From: Selaginella moellendorffii
Taxonomy: Eukaryota; Streptophyta; Lycopodiopsida; Selaginellales; Selaginellaceae
Length of the DNA: 64,000 bases
Direction of reading: 5' to 3'
Assembly (NCBI RefSeq): GCF_000143415.4
Contig: NW_003314279.1
Coordinates: 124,001 to 188,000 of the forward strand
The notes beneath the pieces were generated by a model. The model ran no database searches, had not been told where the DNA came from, and saw nothing but the letters and a program-made list of their open reading frames with translations. Below are positions 35,614-46,924 of this stretch, piece after piece. Made by a program: the position numbers and the translations under genes. How positions within the stretch are numbered: position 1 is the stretch's first letter; each line of letters begins with the position of its first letter.

Positions 35614-35775
35614 TGTGGAGACAAGTGATGACAAGTCTCCACATCAGCAAAGAAGACAAGTCATTCATCCAAGACACCAACCGCCAAGCGTCACACCCAT
35701 ACCGTTATGTACATAACCATACCAAAACAATGAAGTTGACAGAGCATTCTGCATACACAAAATCACACATCTACA
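35614..35775 (+). repeat. 5' LTR of the copia element
   Basis: 162 bp, starting TGTGGAGACAAGTG and ending CATCTACA; matched by 40241-40402. Confidence 0.92.
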
Positions 35776-36038
35776 AGGTATCGGGTTTGTTTCAATCTTG
35801 ATGGCGAAACACTGGCAAACACAGCAACGCGACGAGCAGGACCGCGCTAGGGCTCTCGCAGTCCTTGCTAGGGTGGAACGACGGATTCAAGAACGCAAGC
35901 GAGCGCAGCGTGATGTTCAGCCGTGCCTCTGCTCTGTGTGCACGGCGTGTGGGCGTCCCTTCCAACGATTCCCACCGCCTCCTCCCCCTCCTCGCTTCTA
36001 GCTTACTCCACTGTTTTCTCCTTTTCTCCTAGAAACTA

Positions 36039-39000
36039 ATGGCTACCAGTACTCGACCTCGCACTACATCTAGAACCACCCTAGCGAGCACCATGGCCAT
36101 CCCAGCTGGCAACTGGGATGCAGGATGGGAGAAGCTACTCCAGAAGTTCACGGGTGAGAACTTCACGACTTGGAAGACCAAAGTCCAATTAATCTTAATG
36201 GCAAAAGATTGTTGGGATTTGGTGGAGGGAACTGAAGTGAGACCTCAAGATATAGAAGCAGCCTTGTAGGCTACTTAGGACTCCAAAAACCACAAAGCCC
36301 TTTCCGTGATTGGACTGGGTCTTGGAGATGAATTTATTCATCTCCTTGATCTAGAAAAATCCGCCAAGGCAAATTGGGACTCCCTTTCCCAAGTCTTTGC
36401 AGCCAAAGCCGCTAATGCTAAATTGGTTCTGACCCAGAAATTTTTCTCCCTACGCATGCAGCCTGGTGAGACAATGGCAATATACATCGGGAAGCTCAAG
36501 GGCTTAATGCAGCAGCTGAAGGAAGTAGGTGCTGTAGTTTCCAATGAGTATGCAAAAGCCTTCTTGCTCTACTCTGTATCCCCAAAGTTGCAACAATCGT
36601 CCTCCATGCTTTCTTTTGTCCCAGGCAAAACCATGGAGGAGCTTTACTCTGATCTGCTCGAGGAAGAGCGCAAGATTGCCGAGCATCAAGCTGGCCATCA
36701 AGGATCCCCTCAGGTTGCTCACGAGCAAGCCTTGTTTCTTGGAAAGAAACAATCGAGTGGGGAGTAGAGGAAAGGAGACACTAGCCGTGGGCCTCATATC
36801 TCTTCTGCTACAACTCCCAGTCCTGACTTCTCCAAGAAGAAAAAAGGTCTTTGCAACTATTGTGGAAAGATGGGGCATGTTGAGCGTGAGTGTCGTGCAA
36901 AGAAGGCTGCCACCCAGCGCATGCTTACCCAGAGCAACTCGTTGTTGATGATGGCTCTTTACCCATCACTGGTGTCTACTCTTGAGGTTCTATGGCTGGA
37001 TAGTGGTGCCTCCTTTCACATGACTCCTTTAAGGTTTGCCTTTCACACTTATAAAGCTCAGATTTATGTCGGCAACAAGCGACCACTCCAGATGGAAGGT
37101 CGTGGCATGGTGGTGATCAGGCTATCCAATGGACCTCTTAAGGAGGTTCATCACGTGCATTTTGTACTTGAAGTAGGGCAAACGGTTCTTTCTATAAGAG
37201 CAGCCTCAGATCAAGGATTTACTACCACCTTCTTCCCAAAAAGGTGCACCATCCATGGTTGTGATGGTACTCCTGTAGCCAATGGCGTGAGGTATGAAAC
37301 ACTCTACTGTTTAAACGCAGAACTGGTTTTTCCAGCTCAAGTGCTTGCTTTTAGAGCGCAAGACACCATTGAGCTCTGGCATGCTCGTCTGGGGCATGTC
37401 AATGAACGAGATCTGCATGCCTTGGCTCGTCACCAGCATGCTAAAGGCATCACGCTCCTAGCTGGCCATCTGGGCATGTGTGAAACTTGCTATCTTGGGA
37501 AGCAAGTTCGCCTTCCTTTTCCATTGAGAACCATGGAGGACCAAGCTACAAGCTTACTGGATCTGGTTCACAGTGACGTGTGTTACCTGCCCGTGGAAAC
37601 ACTCAGCTGCAAGAGGTACTTTGTATCTTTTATCGATGACCATTCCAGATATGCTGTGGTGAGCCTTCTCCACGCCAAGAGCGAAGTGTTCAACCACTTT
37701 AAGCTTTTTAAGAGCTGGGATGAGACGTCTATTGGCCGAAAGATTCATGTGCTACGCACGGATGGTGGTGGAGAGTACCTGAACAAAGAGTTTCTCAACT
37801 TTCTAGCTAAGGCTGGCATTGTTCACTAGTACACGACAGCCCATACTCCCCAACAGAACAGTGTGGCAGAGCGCCTCAATCGCACTCTACTAGAGACTAT
37901 TCGTTGCCTTCTCCAGCACACAGGCATACCCAACTCCTTTTGGGGTGAAGCCATTAACACAGCTGTTTACATTCATAACCGCCTTCCCACAAGGAGCACT
38001 GGTGTGGTTCCTTACCAAGCTTGGACTGGGAAGCGTCCTCAGTTAGGGCACTTGAGGTCTTCGGCTGCACAGCGTATGCTTGCATTCCAGATGCGACTCG
38101 GCAGAAGCTGGATCCTAGGAGCCAAAAGACCATCTTTGTGGGCTATCATGCTCATTCCAAGGCCTACTGCCTCTATAATCTTGCTCTCAAGAAGCTCATG
38201 GTCAACCGAGATGTTTCTTTCAATGAGCAAGAGCTTTATCGCCACATTCAAGGTACTATTCCTTCAAGTTCTAACTTGGTGGACTTGACCCTAGTGCTGG
38301 AAGACGAGCTCACCCACCCACCAGCACCAGCAGTCCAGAGGCTGCTCGTTCCAAACAAAGGAACACCTCCTCCACTTGGTGATGAGCCTTCTCTAGCAAC
38401 TCCGCTGCTACCAGCTCCTCTGGTCACTTCGGTGGCTACTAGCAGCAACACTACTTCATCCAATGAGCAGAATCTTGCTGCTACTGTGGACGAGTTGTTT
38501 GTTGGTGAAGAAACAATTGGAGGATCTTCTTGCTCACCTCCTCCAAATTCTCTCATGACACCACCACCTCGTCAAGAGATTGGAGCTATTACCTGTTCAA
38601 GAGGAGTGAGCAAGCCAACGGTCAAAGCTCTAGAATCTCTTGCTCAAGCTCCACGCAAGAAGGGATTCTACTAGGCCATGAGCTCCATTGCTGAACCTCG
38701 TGGCTACCAAGCTGCTCTCTCCAGTCCTGATGCCTCACACTGGCAAGCGGCCATGCAGGACAAGTATGACTCACTGACCAAGAATGGAACCTGGACATTG
38801 GTTCCCCTCCAGGCAGTCACAGCCAAGTGGCTGTTCAAGAAGAAATATCGAGCTGATGGCAGCATCGAGTGCTACAAGGCATGCTATGTAGCTCGTGGTT
38901 TCTCTCAGATCCAGAGAGTTGATTACTCTGAAACTTATAGCCCGGTTGTAAAGCTGACAACAATTCGTGTTTTGATGAGCCTTGCAGTTGAGCTCAACCT

Positions 39001-40255
39001 GGAGCTCCATCAACTTGATGTGAGAACTGCATTCCTGAACGGTGATCTTGAGGAGGAGGTGTACGTTGCCCAGCCTCCTGGGTTTATACCTCCCGGACAA
39101 GAGCATCTCGTCTGCCGCTTGCACAAGGCTCTCTACGGGCTGAAACAAAGCCCCAGGTCATGGTACACTAAAATTAACAGCTTTCTGACCTCGTTGGGCT
39201 TTACTCGCAGCATGGCTGATAATAATCTCTACATATATCGAGATGGCCAAGGATTTCTATTCTTAGCCTTATATGTGGATGATACAATATTAGCCTCCAA
39301 CCAAATGCAACTCATCTACCGCATCAAGGCCTCTCTCGCTGCTAAATTCGAGATGACCGATTTGGGAACCTTGCACTACTGTCTGGGAATTCAAGTCCGC
39401 TGGGATAGGCAACGTGGAGTACTTGAGCTCTCATAGGAGAGGTACTCTATGCTTAACGCTAATCCGGTGGCTACTCCTATGGAAGCAAGCTCCAAGTTGT
39501 CCAAGGCTTTTAGTTTGACATCAACCTCTGATGACACTCCCGAGGAGGAGACCACAACACTGTACCGTTCAGTGGTCGGGAGCCTCATCTACTTGATGGT
39601 CTCAACTAGGCCTGACCTCGCATTCAGTGTGGGAGCAGTCTTAAAGTTCCTGGACAATCCATCACCCTCACATTGGGCCGCTGTGAAGCGGATCATGAGG
39701 TATGTGAGTGGCACAAGGAAATTCACACTGAAATATGCAAGAGGAGATGGAGACAATGGCCTGGTGGGATTCACAAATGCAGACTGGGCAGGAGATCCAG
39801 ATGACAGAAGATCCACCTCAGGGTATGTCTTTATGTACAACCATAACGTGGTTAGTTGGTGTTCCAGGAGGCAGCAGATCACTGCGATGTCATCATGCAA
39901 ATCTGAATACGTCGCAGCTGCAGCAGCAGCGAAAGAGGCCATCTGGCTTAAGACGTTGCTGCAGGACCTCGGGATTCAAATTCCAGCAGTCAAACTCTAC
40001 TGCGACAATATGTCGGCAATAGCGTTGACTCGGGATGCGAGATTTCACTCACGCACCAAGCACATTGAGTTGAGGTTCCATTTCATCCAGGATCAAGTCA
40101 ACAATGGAACAATCAACCTGGAATTCTGTCCGACCAGCTCAATGGTCGCTGATATCCTGACGAAGTCCTTGCCTCGAGTGAAGCATGAACTCTTCCTCAA
40201 ATCACTCCGTTTGACTGATGGTGCGAGCCTTGAGGAGGAGTGTGGAGATAAGTGA
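36039..40255 (+). pseudogene. Copia gag-pol polyprotein with six TAG stops and one frameshift
   Basis: One reading frame runs from gag to RNase H. Landmarks are the gag domain (36039-36767), the zinc knuckle CNYCGKMGHVEREC, protease LWLDSGASFHMT, the pre-integrase block ELWHARLGHVNERDL, and the integrase core with SDVC, FIDDHSRY and the AERLNRTLLE glutamate. RT has YVDD in LALYVDDTILA, and RNase H includes TKHIELRFHFIQ. Stops at 36267, 36276, 36765, 37827, 38672 and 39434 are all TAG. A 1-bp loss near 38054 changes the frame (GHLR to VFGC). The terminal TGA at 40253 lies in the 3' LTR. The element cannot make its own enzymes unless the stops are bypassed. Confidence 0.92.
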
Positions 40256-40402
40256 TGACAAGTCTCCACATCAGCAAAGAAGACAAGTCATTCATCCAAG
40301 ACACCAACCGCCAAGCGTCACACCCATACCGTTATGTACATAACCATACCAAAGCAATGAAGTCGACAGAGCATTCCGCATACACAAAATCACAGATCTA
40401 CA
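40241..40402 (+). repeat. 3' LTR of the copia element
   Basis: 162 bp, 97% identical to the 5' LTR by direct comparison (four transitions and one transversion). Confidence 0.92.
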
Positions 40403-41877
40403 TGATGTCCCATGTGGCCTCCACCTGTCCCGCCTTGCACAGCCCGTCGATGAGCGCGCCGAAAGTCATCACGTCTGGCTGCAAGTTCTTGGCCACCATC
40501 TCCTCAAAGAGTGCGGACGCCTGCTCGAAGTTGCCAGCCTTGCAAGCCCCCGCGATAAGAATGTTGAAGGTGACTTTGTCAGGCACGAGCTCCAGCTCCA
40601 GCATCCGGTGGAGTGCTCTCGACACGTCCCCGAGCTTGGAAAGTCCGTTGATACAGCAGTTGAAAGCGTACGTGTCCGGGTCGGGCATGGCGTCGAGCAG
40701 CACCTCGGCCTGACCCGCCCACCCCGTCCGGAAGAGACCATCAATCAAGGTGCAGTACGTGATTTTGTCTGGGGCCAGGCCGTGCTTGAGCGTCATGTCG
40801 TCGAACATCTGGAAGGCCTCGCCCGATTGGTCCGACTTGCAGAGTCCGTCGATGATCGAGTTGAAAGTCACCACGTTTGGCGTGCATCCCCGCGACGCCA
40901 TGCCGTGGAGGAGCTCCAGAGCCTCGTCGACGTGGGAGGCCTTGCAAAAGGCGTCGACGAGTACACTATAGGTGATCACGTCCGGGGTGACGCCCTTGTC
41001 CACCATGCTCTCGATCATGGCGTGGGCTCTCTCCATCTTGTCGGTCTTGCACAGCCCGTTCATGAGCACGTTGTAAGTCACCACGTTTGGGACGTAGCCA
41101 CCTGCAATCATGTCGTCGAAGACGTTGCAAGCCTCGTCGGTCTGGCCACACTTGCACAGCCCGTCGATCAGCGTGCTGAAAGTCACGGTGTCTGGAGAGA
41201 CTCTCAAGCTCCCATCTCGCAAGCTCCTCATCAGCTCGCACGCCTCGGCCATCATGGACTGCTTGCAAAGGCCGTCGAGGAACGAGTTGTAAGTGATGAT
41301 GTTTGGAAGAACGTCGCAGCTCTTCCGCATCATCTCCTGGATGAGCTCTCGCGCCTCGTCGATCCGGCCGACCTTGCACAGCCCGTTGATGAGCACGCTG
41401 TAGGTGACGACGTTTGGGACGCAACCTCGATGTTGTGGTGTAAAAAGGGATGGACATAACACTCATGAGCTCGTTCATTGTGTTCCGACTCTTTTTACAT
41501 GACTCAAGGGACATGACTCATGACCACGTGGACATGCCACGTCATCTGATCGAGACTGACATCTCGACACTCGAGAGCTCATGTCGCCATGGAGCCGCCG
41601 TGCCTCCTCCAGATCCCCGGCTTTGCACAAGCTGTCGATCAGCGTGTTGTAAGTCACCACGTCGGGGTGGTGGCCTCTCTTCACGAGCTCCTCGAAGAGC
41701 TCCATCCCTGCGCCAAGCTCGTTGCTCTTGCACAGCCCATTGGTGTTGTGGTGGGAGCTACGCTGTCACGAGCCATCTCCCCGCGGAAGATCTCCAGCGC
41801 GCGGGCGGTCTCGCCGGCGCGGCACAGCGACTGGAGCACGATGTTGTAGTCCGCCACCGAGCGCGAGGAGCTCCGGA
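40403..41877 (-). pseudogene. P-class PPR pseudogene, middle part (block 1 copy)
   Basis: Continues the PPR copy split by the copia element, matching about 53703-55050 of the intact gene. Most repeats are intact in one frame (40398-41430). It then carries a 139-bp LTR-like insertion (41431-41569) and a small deletion near 41743. At 41877 homology to the PPR gene ends inside the EERSSR-coding segment and extensin-type DNA begins, so the N-terminal 180 codons or so are missing. Confidence 0.88.
41431..41569. mobile_element. 139-bp solo-LTR-like insertion with perfect target-site duplication
   Basis: Absent from the intact PPR paralogue. The insert begins TGTTGTGG and ends CTCGACA (TG to CA) and is flanked on both sides by CTCGA (41426-41430 and 41570-41574). 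TG/CA ends with a 5-bp duplication are the mark of LTR integration. The length suggests a solo LTR of a short-LTR family or a very small non-autonomous element. It differs from the 162-bp copia LTR. Confidence 0.75.
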
Positions 41878-42435
41878 CAAAAAAAAAATTTCAGGGGACA
41901 CAAATTTACTCTTTGAGTGTTGATGGTGGCGGTGGTGATTGGTACCAGTAGATTGGTGGCGATGGTGGAGGTGGGGATTTACGGTGGTGGTGATGTGGTG
42001 GCGGCAGCAGTATGGTGGTGGGGATTTATACACATATGGTGGTGGTGGTGGTGGCGACTCATATTTATACGGTGGCGATGGAGGTGGAGACTGCAGTGGT
42101 GGTGGAGATGTGTACTTGTATGGAGCTGGCGATGGTGTACATTTCTCACATTTTGGTGGTGGTGGTGGTGGAGATTTGTACTCGTACGGAGGTGGCAATG
42201 GTGGAGACTTCTCGCATTTTGGTGGTGGTGGCGGTGGGGATTTCTCACATTTTTGGCGGTGGTGGTGGCGGGAACTTCGGTGGTGGTGGTAGTGGTGGCA
42301 GCGGAGACTTGGGTGGCAGATTTTTCACACTTTAGTGGAGGTGGTGGAGACTTGTAACGGTAAGGAGGTGGTGGCGATTCAACTGGCGGTGATGGAGATT
42401 TGTGATGGTGTGGTGGCGACTCAACCGGCGGTGGT
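41878..42435 (-). pseudogene. Second extensin-like sequence, truncated and frame-broken
   Basis: The minus strand repeats SPPPP modules with YEYK, YKYT, YKYE and YVYK spacers and extra KCEKS units, plus a 3' flank resembling that of the extensin gene at 26454. Frame changes occur near 42020 and 42250. There is no signal peptide, because homology stops at about 42435 and the repeat of block 2 begins. It is fused at 41877/41878 to the PPR pseudogene. Confidence 0.7.
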
Positions 42436-44050
42436 GGGGATTTTGATCAAGCACGAGAAACAAGAGTGGCGATCTTGCTCCAGGAATCAATTGGTTAACT
42501 TCCCTTCATTTTCAGATTCTGGACGTTTAGGAATGATCCATGGTTTAGAATTCACTGGGATGCCCTGATCTATACAGAGCTGGCTTGTGGACTTCTTGAA
42601 AGCTCTTGGGCTGAAGGGCTCTCCAGTTCTTGGGTGATATCAACAGTCTTAGAATGGTGGACAGAAAGCTTGTGTGCCATCAACGTGCTGAAATTGTGGC
42701 ATTTTATAGATGCTTAAACCAAACCCTAAATGTGGCAAATAATGAAATATATATGTGTTATTTGTAAATTAGGCACCACCCACCCCTTTGGAGGTGTACC
42801 TGCCCTCGAATTGACAATCATAAATTAATTTGACACCTGCATGTAGTACTCATGTTGATTTGCTACTGCTCAGTGCATATAGGTTTGCAACAAGGGGATG
42901 GGGGGCTGAGCATGAGCCTTTCAATTATAAAGTTCACACCAGTGCAAGACTCGGCACTAAACTACCAGGGTCCTCTCCAATTCCATGGTAGTCTTCTCCA
43001 AATCGCTAGCGCTTGGCGCTTGACTTCCCATCCCAGAATGAGACTGCTCTCTTCGGGCCATGTAGCCAGCAATGTGTTTTGTGGCTACCAATAAGAGGCC
43101 ATGAAGAATTGTAGCAAGTTCCTGATGTTTGTATCTTGTTCTGGTTTACCAGATAGCCACTCCTGTGTTTTACAAAGGCCATGAGAACCGAGTTCCAGTC
43201 TCCAGCACAGGATGTGCGTGATATTTTGTCAAAAATGAGCTTAACCTCTCATCATCATTGTGTAGAGCAGAGAGTCTCGCTGCTCGCACTCGTCAAACAA
43301 ACCTTGGAATATGTTTTGATGGTGGCTTTAGAATCCTTGATATATCAAGATCAAAGAAAACAACAAGTAAAAAACTTGAAAACCTGGTTGCATCTGGTTT
43401 GCATTATCCTGAGTTGTCAAGAAAGCTTAGATACTTCCCAAGAAATCTCCCCTTCACCTCGTCAATCTGCTTAGACACTTCATGCTTGACTTGCTACTTT
43501 TGCAGAAAGTTGTTAAATCCCATCTATTCTCCTTTTGACTAGTGCATAGGGGTAAGAATAAATTTAATCGCCCTGTCCTTTTCACTAGCACATAGAGTTG
43601 GGATACTGATCAAGAGCAAAAAACTAGTTGGCTTTGGGATTTTGATCAAGCACGAGATTCAGGAATCGATTGGTTAACTTTGCTTCATTTTCAGATTCTG
43701 GACGTTTAGGAATGATCCATGGTTTAGAATTCACTGGGACGCCCTGATCTATGGACAGCTGGCTTGTGGACTTCTTGTGCTGAAGGGCTCTCCAGTTCTT
43801 GGGTGATATCGACAGTCTTAGAATAGTGGACAGAAAGCTTGTGTGCCATCAACGTGATGAAATTGTGGCATTTTATCGAGCAAGGTCTTTGAGGAGACTG
43901 GCTTGGAGCATTAAGCTTTGATAAGAGCATTTTCTTGCTATCAACTTAGAAAATGGCTTAAACCAAGCCCTAAATGTGGCAAATAATGAAATATGTTATT
44001 TGTAAATTGCCAGGCACCACCCACCCCTATGGAGGTGTACCTCCCCCTCG
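42436..44050. repeat. Anonymous duplicated DNA (block 2), with a local partial duplication
   Basis: Collinear with 30676-31860. The part containing GATTCTGGACGTTTAGGAAT occurs twice here, at about 42518 and 43694, so block 2 has an internal duplication. No gene seen. Confidence 0.6.
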
Positions 44051-44154
44051 AATTGACAATCATAAATAAAGTGTTATACAACGCTGATTCGCAAGAAAAA
44101 TCAAGTATCTTTACATTGCTCTGGTCTATGGCTCAAATCGAATAGTTTCTTTCT

Positions 44155-44667
44155 TCATCTTCCAGTGCTGGATGGAAACAGAGGTCTTTGTGGAGTGGGC
44201 ATGAAGGAGCGGCCGCCACTGCTGCTGCCCTCCTCTGAATAGGCCTCGAGATCCACCCCCGCCCCGCCCAGCTTCGCCGCTCTCCTTCTCGCCTGCGACG
44301 CCTCCTGCCGCTGCGCGACGTACTTGCGCGTCCGGCACACATAGACCGCAAGAACCACTAAGGCAATCGCGAGGAACAGTCCCACCACGAGCCCAGCGAT
44401 CGCCTCGTGCGAGAGCGTGATCGTTTCCTTGCTGGATTTGGATTGCTCCAGTAGCCACCGTCGTCCAATTGACCCAATCGCTGGCTGGATCATCCGCTGG
44501 ATCGATCCAGGAGCTTCATACCCGTATTGGGTGACCTCATAGGATGAATCTACACCGCTGCTACAACCGCCGCCTGGGATCCAGATCGCAAGCAGCAGGA
44601 ATAGAGAAAGAAGAAGAAGCAAGCCGCTCCTCTGAGTTGGCGCTACCTCTCCGCCAAATAGCACCAT
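44155..44667 (-). CDS. Single-pass membrane protein of unknown function, copy 2
   Basis: 170 aa from the ATG at 44665-44667. Same architecture as copy 1: signal peptide, short ectodomain ending RRWLLEQSKSSKET, one membrane helix (AIAGLVVGLFLAIALVVLAVY), and a basic then Ser/Gly-rich tail. Compared with copy 1 it gains VAPT near residue 8 and loses residues in the tail, always in multiples of three bases. The promoter-proximal 100 bp are also conserved. Function unknown. Confidence 0.75.
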   Translation of the reverse strand: MVLFGGEVAPTQRSGLLLLLSLFLLLAIWIPGGGCSSGVDSSYEVTQYGYEAPGSIQRMIQPAIGSIGRRWLLEQSKSSKETITLSHEAIAGLVVGLFLAIALVVLAVYVCRTRKYVAQRQEASQARRRAAKLGGAGVDLEAYSEEGSSSGGRSFMPTPQRPLFPSSTGR

Positions 44668-44879
44668 TTTCGTGATCCTGCGTGTATAGGGATGTGTTCG
44701 TTGCCTATTTCTCGAGCTCTCAAGTAGAATGGAAGTTTGGATATCATTTATATAGGAAAAAGACCCTCTTGACCTACAATACATAACGCGACTAGTTCAA
44801 AGTCTTCTTGTGAATAGCGCGTCATACGTGGCTTCGCCTAGACCTTGAAGTTGGCAGAACTTTTCTTATGTGAATTTCT

Positions 44880-45475
44880 TCTTCCTAAACCCTAAACAAT
44901 CAAAGTCATTTCATGGCAAGATCGCTTGTGATCTGCAAAGAAAGAAGGAATCTTTATAGATCAGTCTTCCTTGCCTCAAAAATCCACATTGCTTGCCGTG
45001 AGCTGAGATGCATTTCGAGCAGCAGCTTAAAATTTTTTAAGCCTGGGCGCCATTTTCATTATAGTTTGGAGGGCAAAGCGTGGAGGTGGATGATTACACA
45101 GAGGAGCAGGATATAATCTCCAGCATTCTCCACCGTGCCAAGTACAAGGCTCCCAGCTGCCTCAAGGAACTCACTGTTGTGCTCGAGTATAGCAAGGATG
45201 GTGATGACCAGATAGTCACTGCTGTTGGCTCCCTCACAAAGCTCTCCCTCGAAGCTCTCCATGGGACCAAATGGGGAGCAGCGTACTCCACCGCGATTCA
45301 GGAGCTCCACATCACTGGGAGACCATGTTGGGGGGTGTGGGATCTTGTATGTAGAGACACATCCTCGCGCTTGGTGACACCTCCGGGCACAAATGATTTA
45401 TTTGTGGGCACAAATCACTGTAACACAAATCAATCAATAAGATTTAACAAAGAAAAAAAAAACAAAGAAGAATAG
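44880..45475 (+). pseudogene. F-box/LRR-like relic (block 2)
   Basis: An open frame at 45080-45475 reads EEQDIISSILHRAKYKAPSC and continues through VGSLTKLSLEALHGTKW and IQELHITGRPCWGVWDLV, with leucine spacing like LRR strands. It starts at an in-frame GTG, not ATG, and lacks an F-box. The copies at 32890 and 51109 are close relatives. It may be an internal exon of an eroded gene. Confidence 0.4.
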
Positions 45476-45479
45476 TCAA

Positions 45480-46240
45480 GATCCACATTAAGAAACAGTT
45501 GTATTGTCTCCAGATTAACAAAGAAAAGAGACTGTCCATGGTCATCTTGTGTTCACTGTCAATGCATTGGAGCGCAAGCCTCAAAACCATAGGCGAGACT
45601 GGGAGAGATTGGCGATGGCATCCACCTTCCAGTGTCCATATAACGCCAACTTACGAAGGTTGTCACATCGCGTGTCCACAACGCAAGAGTTACACTGTTC
45701 AAAACCTCTAGGCTCGGGCACGAAGCTAGCAGCATCTGGAGCAGCGCATGGGGGACGTAAGAGTAGAGCTCACATCTTTTTACACGAATCATCTTGAAAA
45801 GAGATCTAAGGCAAGAAAGAATCATGGCTGTCCACTCTTGATGGGAAAGATCAACGCAAAACACTCAAATGAAACGCAGACCACTACAACCCTGTCTTGG
45901 ATTCGATCGAAAACCCATCGAGCCTCCATTTCTGCATTTCCCATACATGTTGATCAAGCTACTGGCCACACGAGGATTGGATTGGAGCCATATCCTGTGT
46001 GGATGTGGATCCTCCTCCCTCTCTCCAAATTCCTGGCGCCGGTGCAGGATTTCATGCTGTCCTTGACTCTAACCATAAACTTTTCTCTCTATTTCAAAGA
46101 GGTAGGAGCGAGAGGACTCCAGTCTCCTCTCTATGTGGCGGTAGCTCCAGTGGAACCTGTGCAGAAAACTCACAAGGACGAGCATCAACATCGTGACTCG
46201 CAAAACCACAAGAGGTACCAATTCATCTTTCGTGAAACTT
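45480..46240 (-). pseudogene. LRR-like and PPR-like gene fragments (block 2)
   Basis: On the minus strand 45559-45864 has HALLQMLLASCPSLEVLNSV, like an F-box/LRR protein. Upstream, 45870-46100 has ARNLERGRRIHIHTGYGSN followed by ARWVFDRIQDRVVV. That resembles the L-to-S PPR pattern (GrxiH then ArxvFdxi) of plant PLS-class proteins. Both are short and broken. The block 3 copy is at 51490-52200. Confidence 0.4.
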
Positions 46241-46269
46241 AGTAGTCATGCAGTTGATTTTCAATAAGA

Positions 46270-46850
46270 ACTTGACAAAGATCAGGCATTGCTACTTCTC
46301 ACGCGTGAAAAAATGCGACCAGGAAAAAAGAAGAGCAAGTCGAACAGCACTCGGTAGCATTCATAGCTTGGCTTCAGTGCCAGGAGTTCCCAGTCCGCCA
46401 CAACTTGGCTGCTGTGAATCACGATGTCTTCCACTTGATGAACTCCAAGTAAATCCTTGAGAACCATCACGGTGGGCGGTGTGGGATCTTGCACGTGAAG
46501 ATGAACAGCCACATCCTTACGCTTGGTGACACCTCCAAGCTCCCTCAGTTAACAGCGAACACAAGATGACCATGGACAGTCTCTTCTCTTTGTTTGGCTT
46601 TGGAGACGATACATACTGACTGCTGTTCTCTTCAGGTTCGTTTTTTTTTATTTGTCTTGTGTTTCTTGCTGATCGATCTGTGTTGCAGTCATTTGTGCCT
46701 GGAGGTGTCACCAAGTGCAAGGATGTGACTGTTCATCTTCACGTGTTGGTGGCGCTAAAGCCAGGTTACAAATGCTTCTGGGTGCTGTTTGACTTACTCT
46801 TTGGTCGCATTTCTTTCGCACGTGAGAAACTGCATCACTGGCTCTATTAG
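46270..46850. repeat. Facing inverted copies of one gene fragment (block 2)
   Basis: The segment encoding PNVMVLKDLLGVHQVE-type residues and DLLFGRISFAREK is present on the minus strand at 46270-46530. A shortened version lies on the plus strand at 46680-46850. The arms could pair in a transcript. The plus-strand arm has lost its middle part. Confidence 0.7.
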
Positions 46851-46924
46851 TAGCGATGCGTGATCTTTGTCAAGTTTATATTGAACATCAACGTCATGAC
46901 TAGCCTGGTATATTTGTAACACCT

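Larger units (their letters stand above)
35614..40402 (+). mobile_element. Ty1/copia LTR retrotransposon, nearly complete, 4.8 kb
   Basis: Bounded by two 162-bp LTRs (TG to CA) that differ at 5 positions. The flanks are GGATG on the left and TGATG on the right, so a target-site duplication is recognisable with one mismatch. A sequence like the tRNA-iMet primer site (GGTATCGGG) follows the left LTR, and a purine tract (GAGGAGGAG) precedes the right LTR. The domain order gag, protease, integrase, RT, RNase H defines copia. It sits inside the PPR pseudogene and is transcribed in the opposite direction. Confidence 0.95.

Noticed and set aside
36039-40255. TAG stops read as a recoded or suppressed amber codon
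   Set aside because: Nuclear genes in the window (SCPL, WRAP53-like) end with TAG, and the element also has a frameshift, so decay is the simpler reading.
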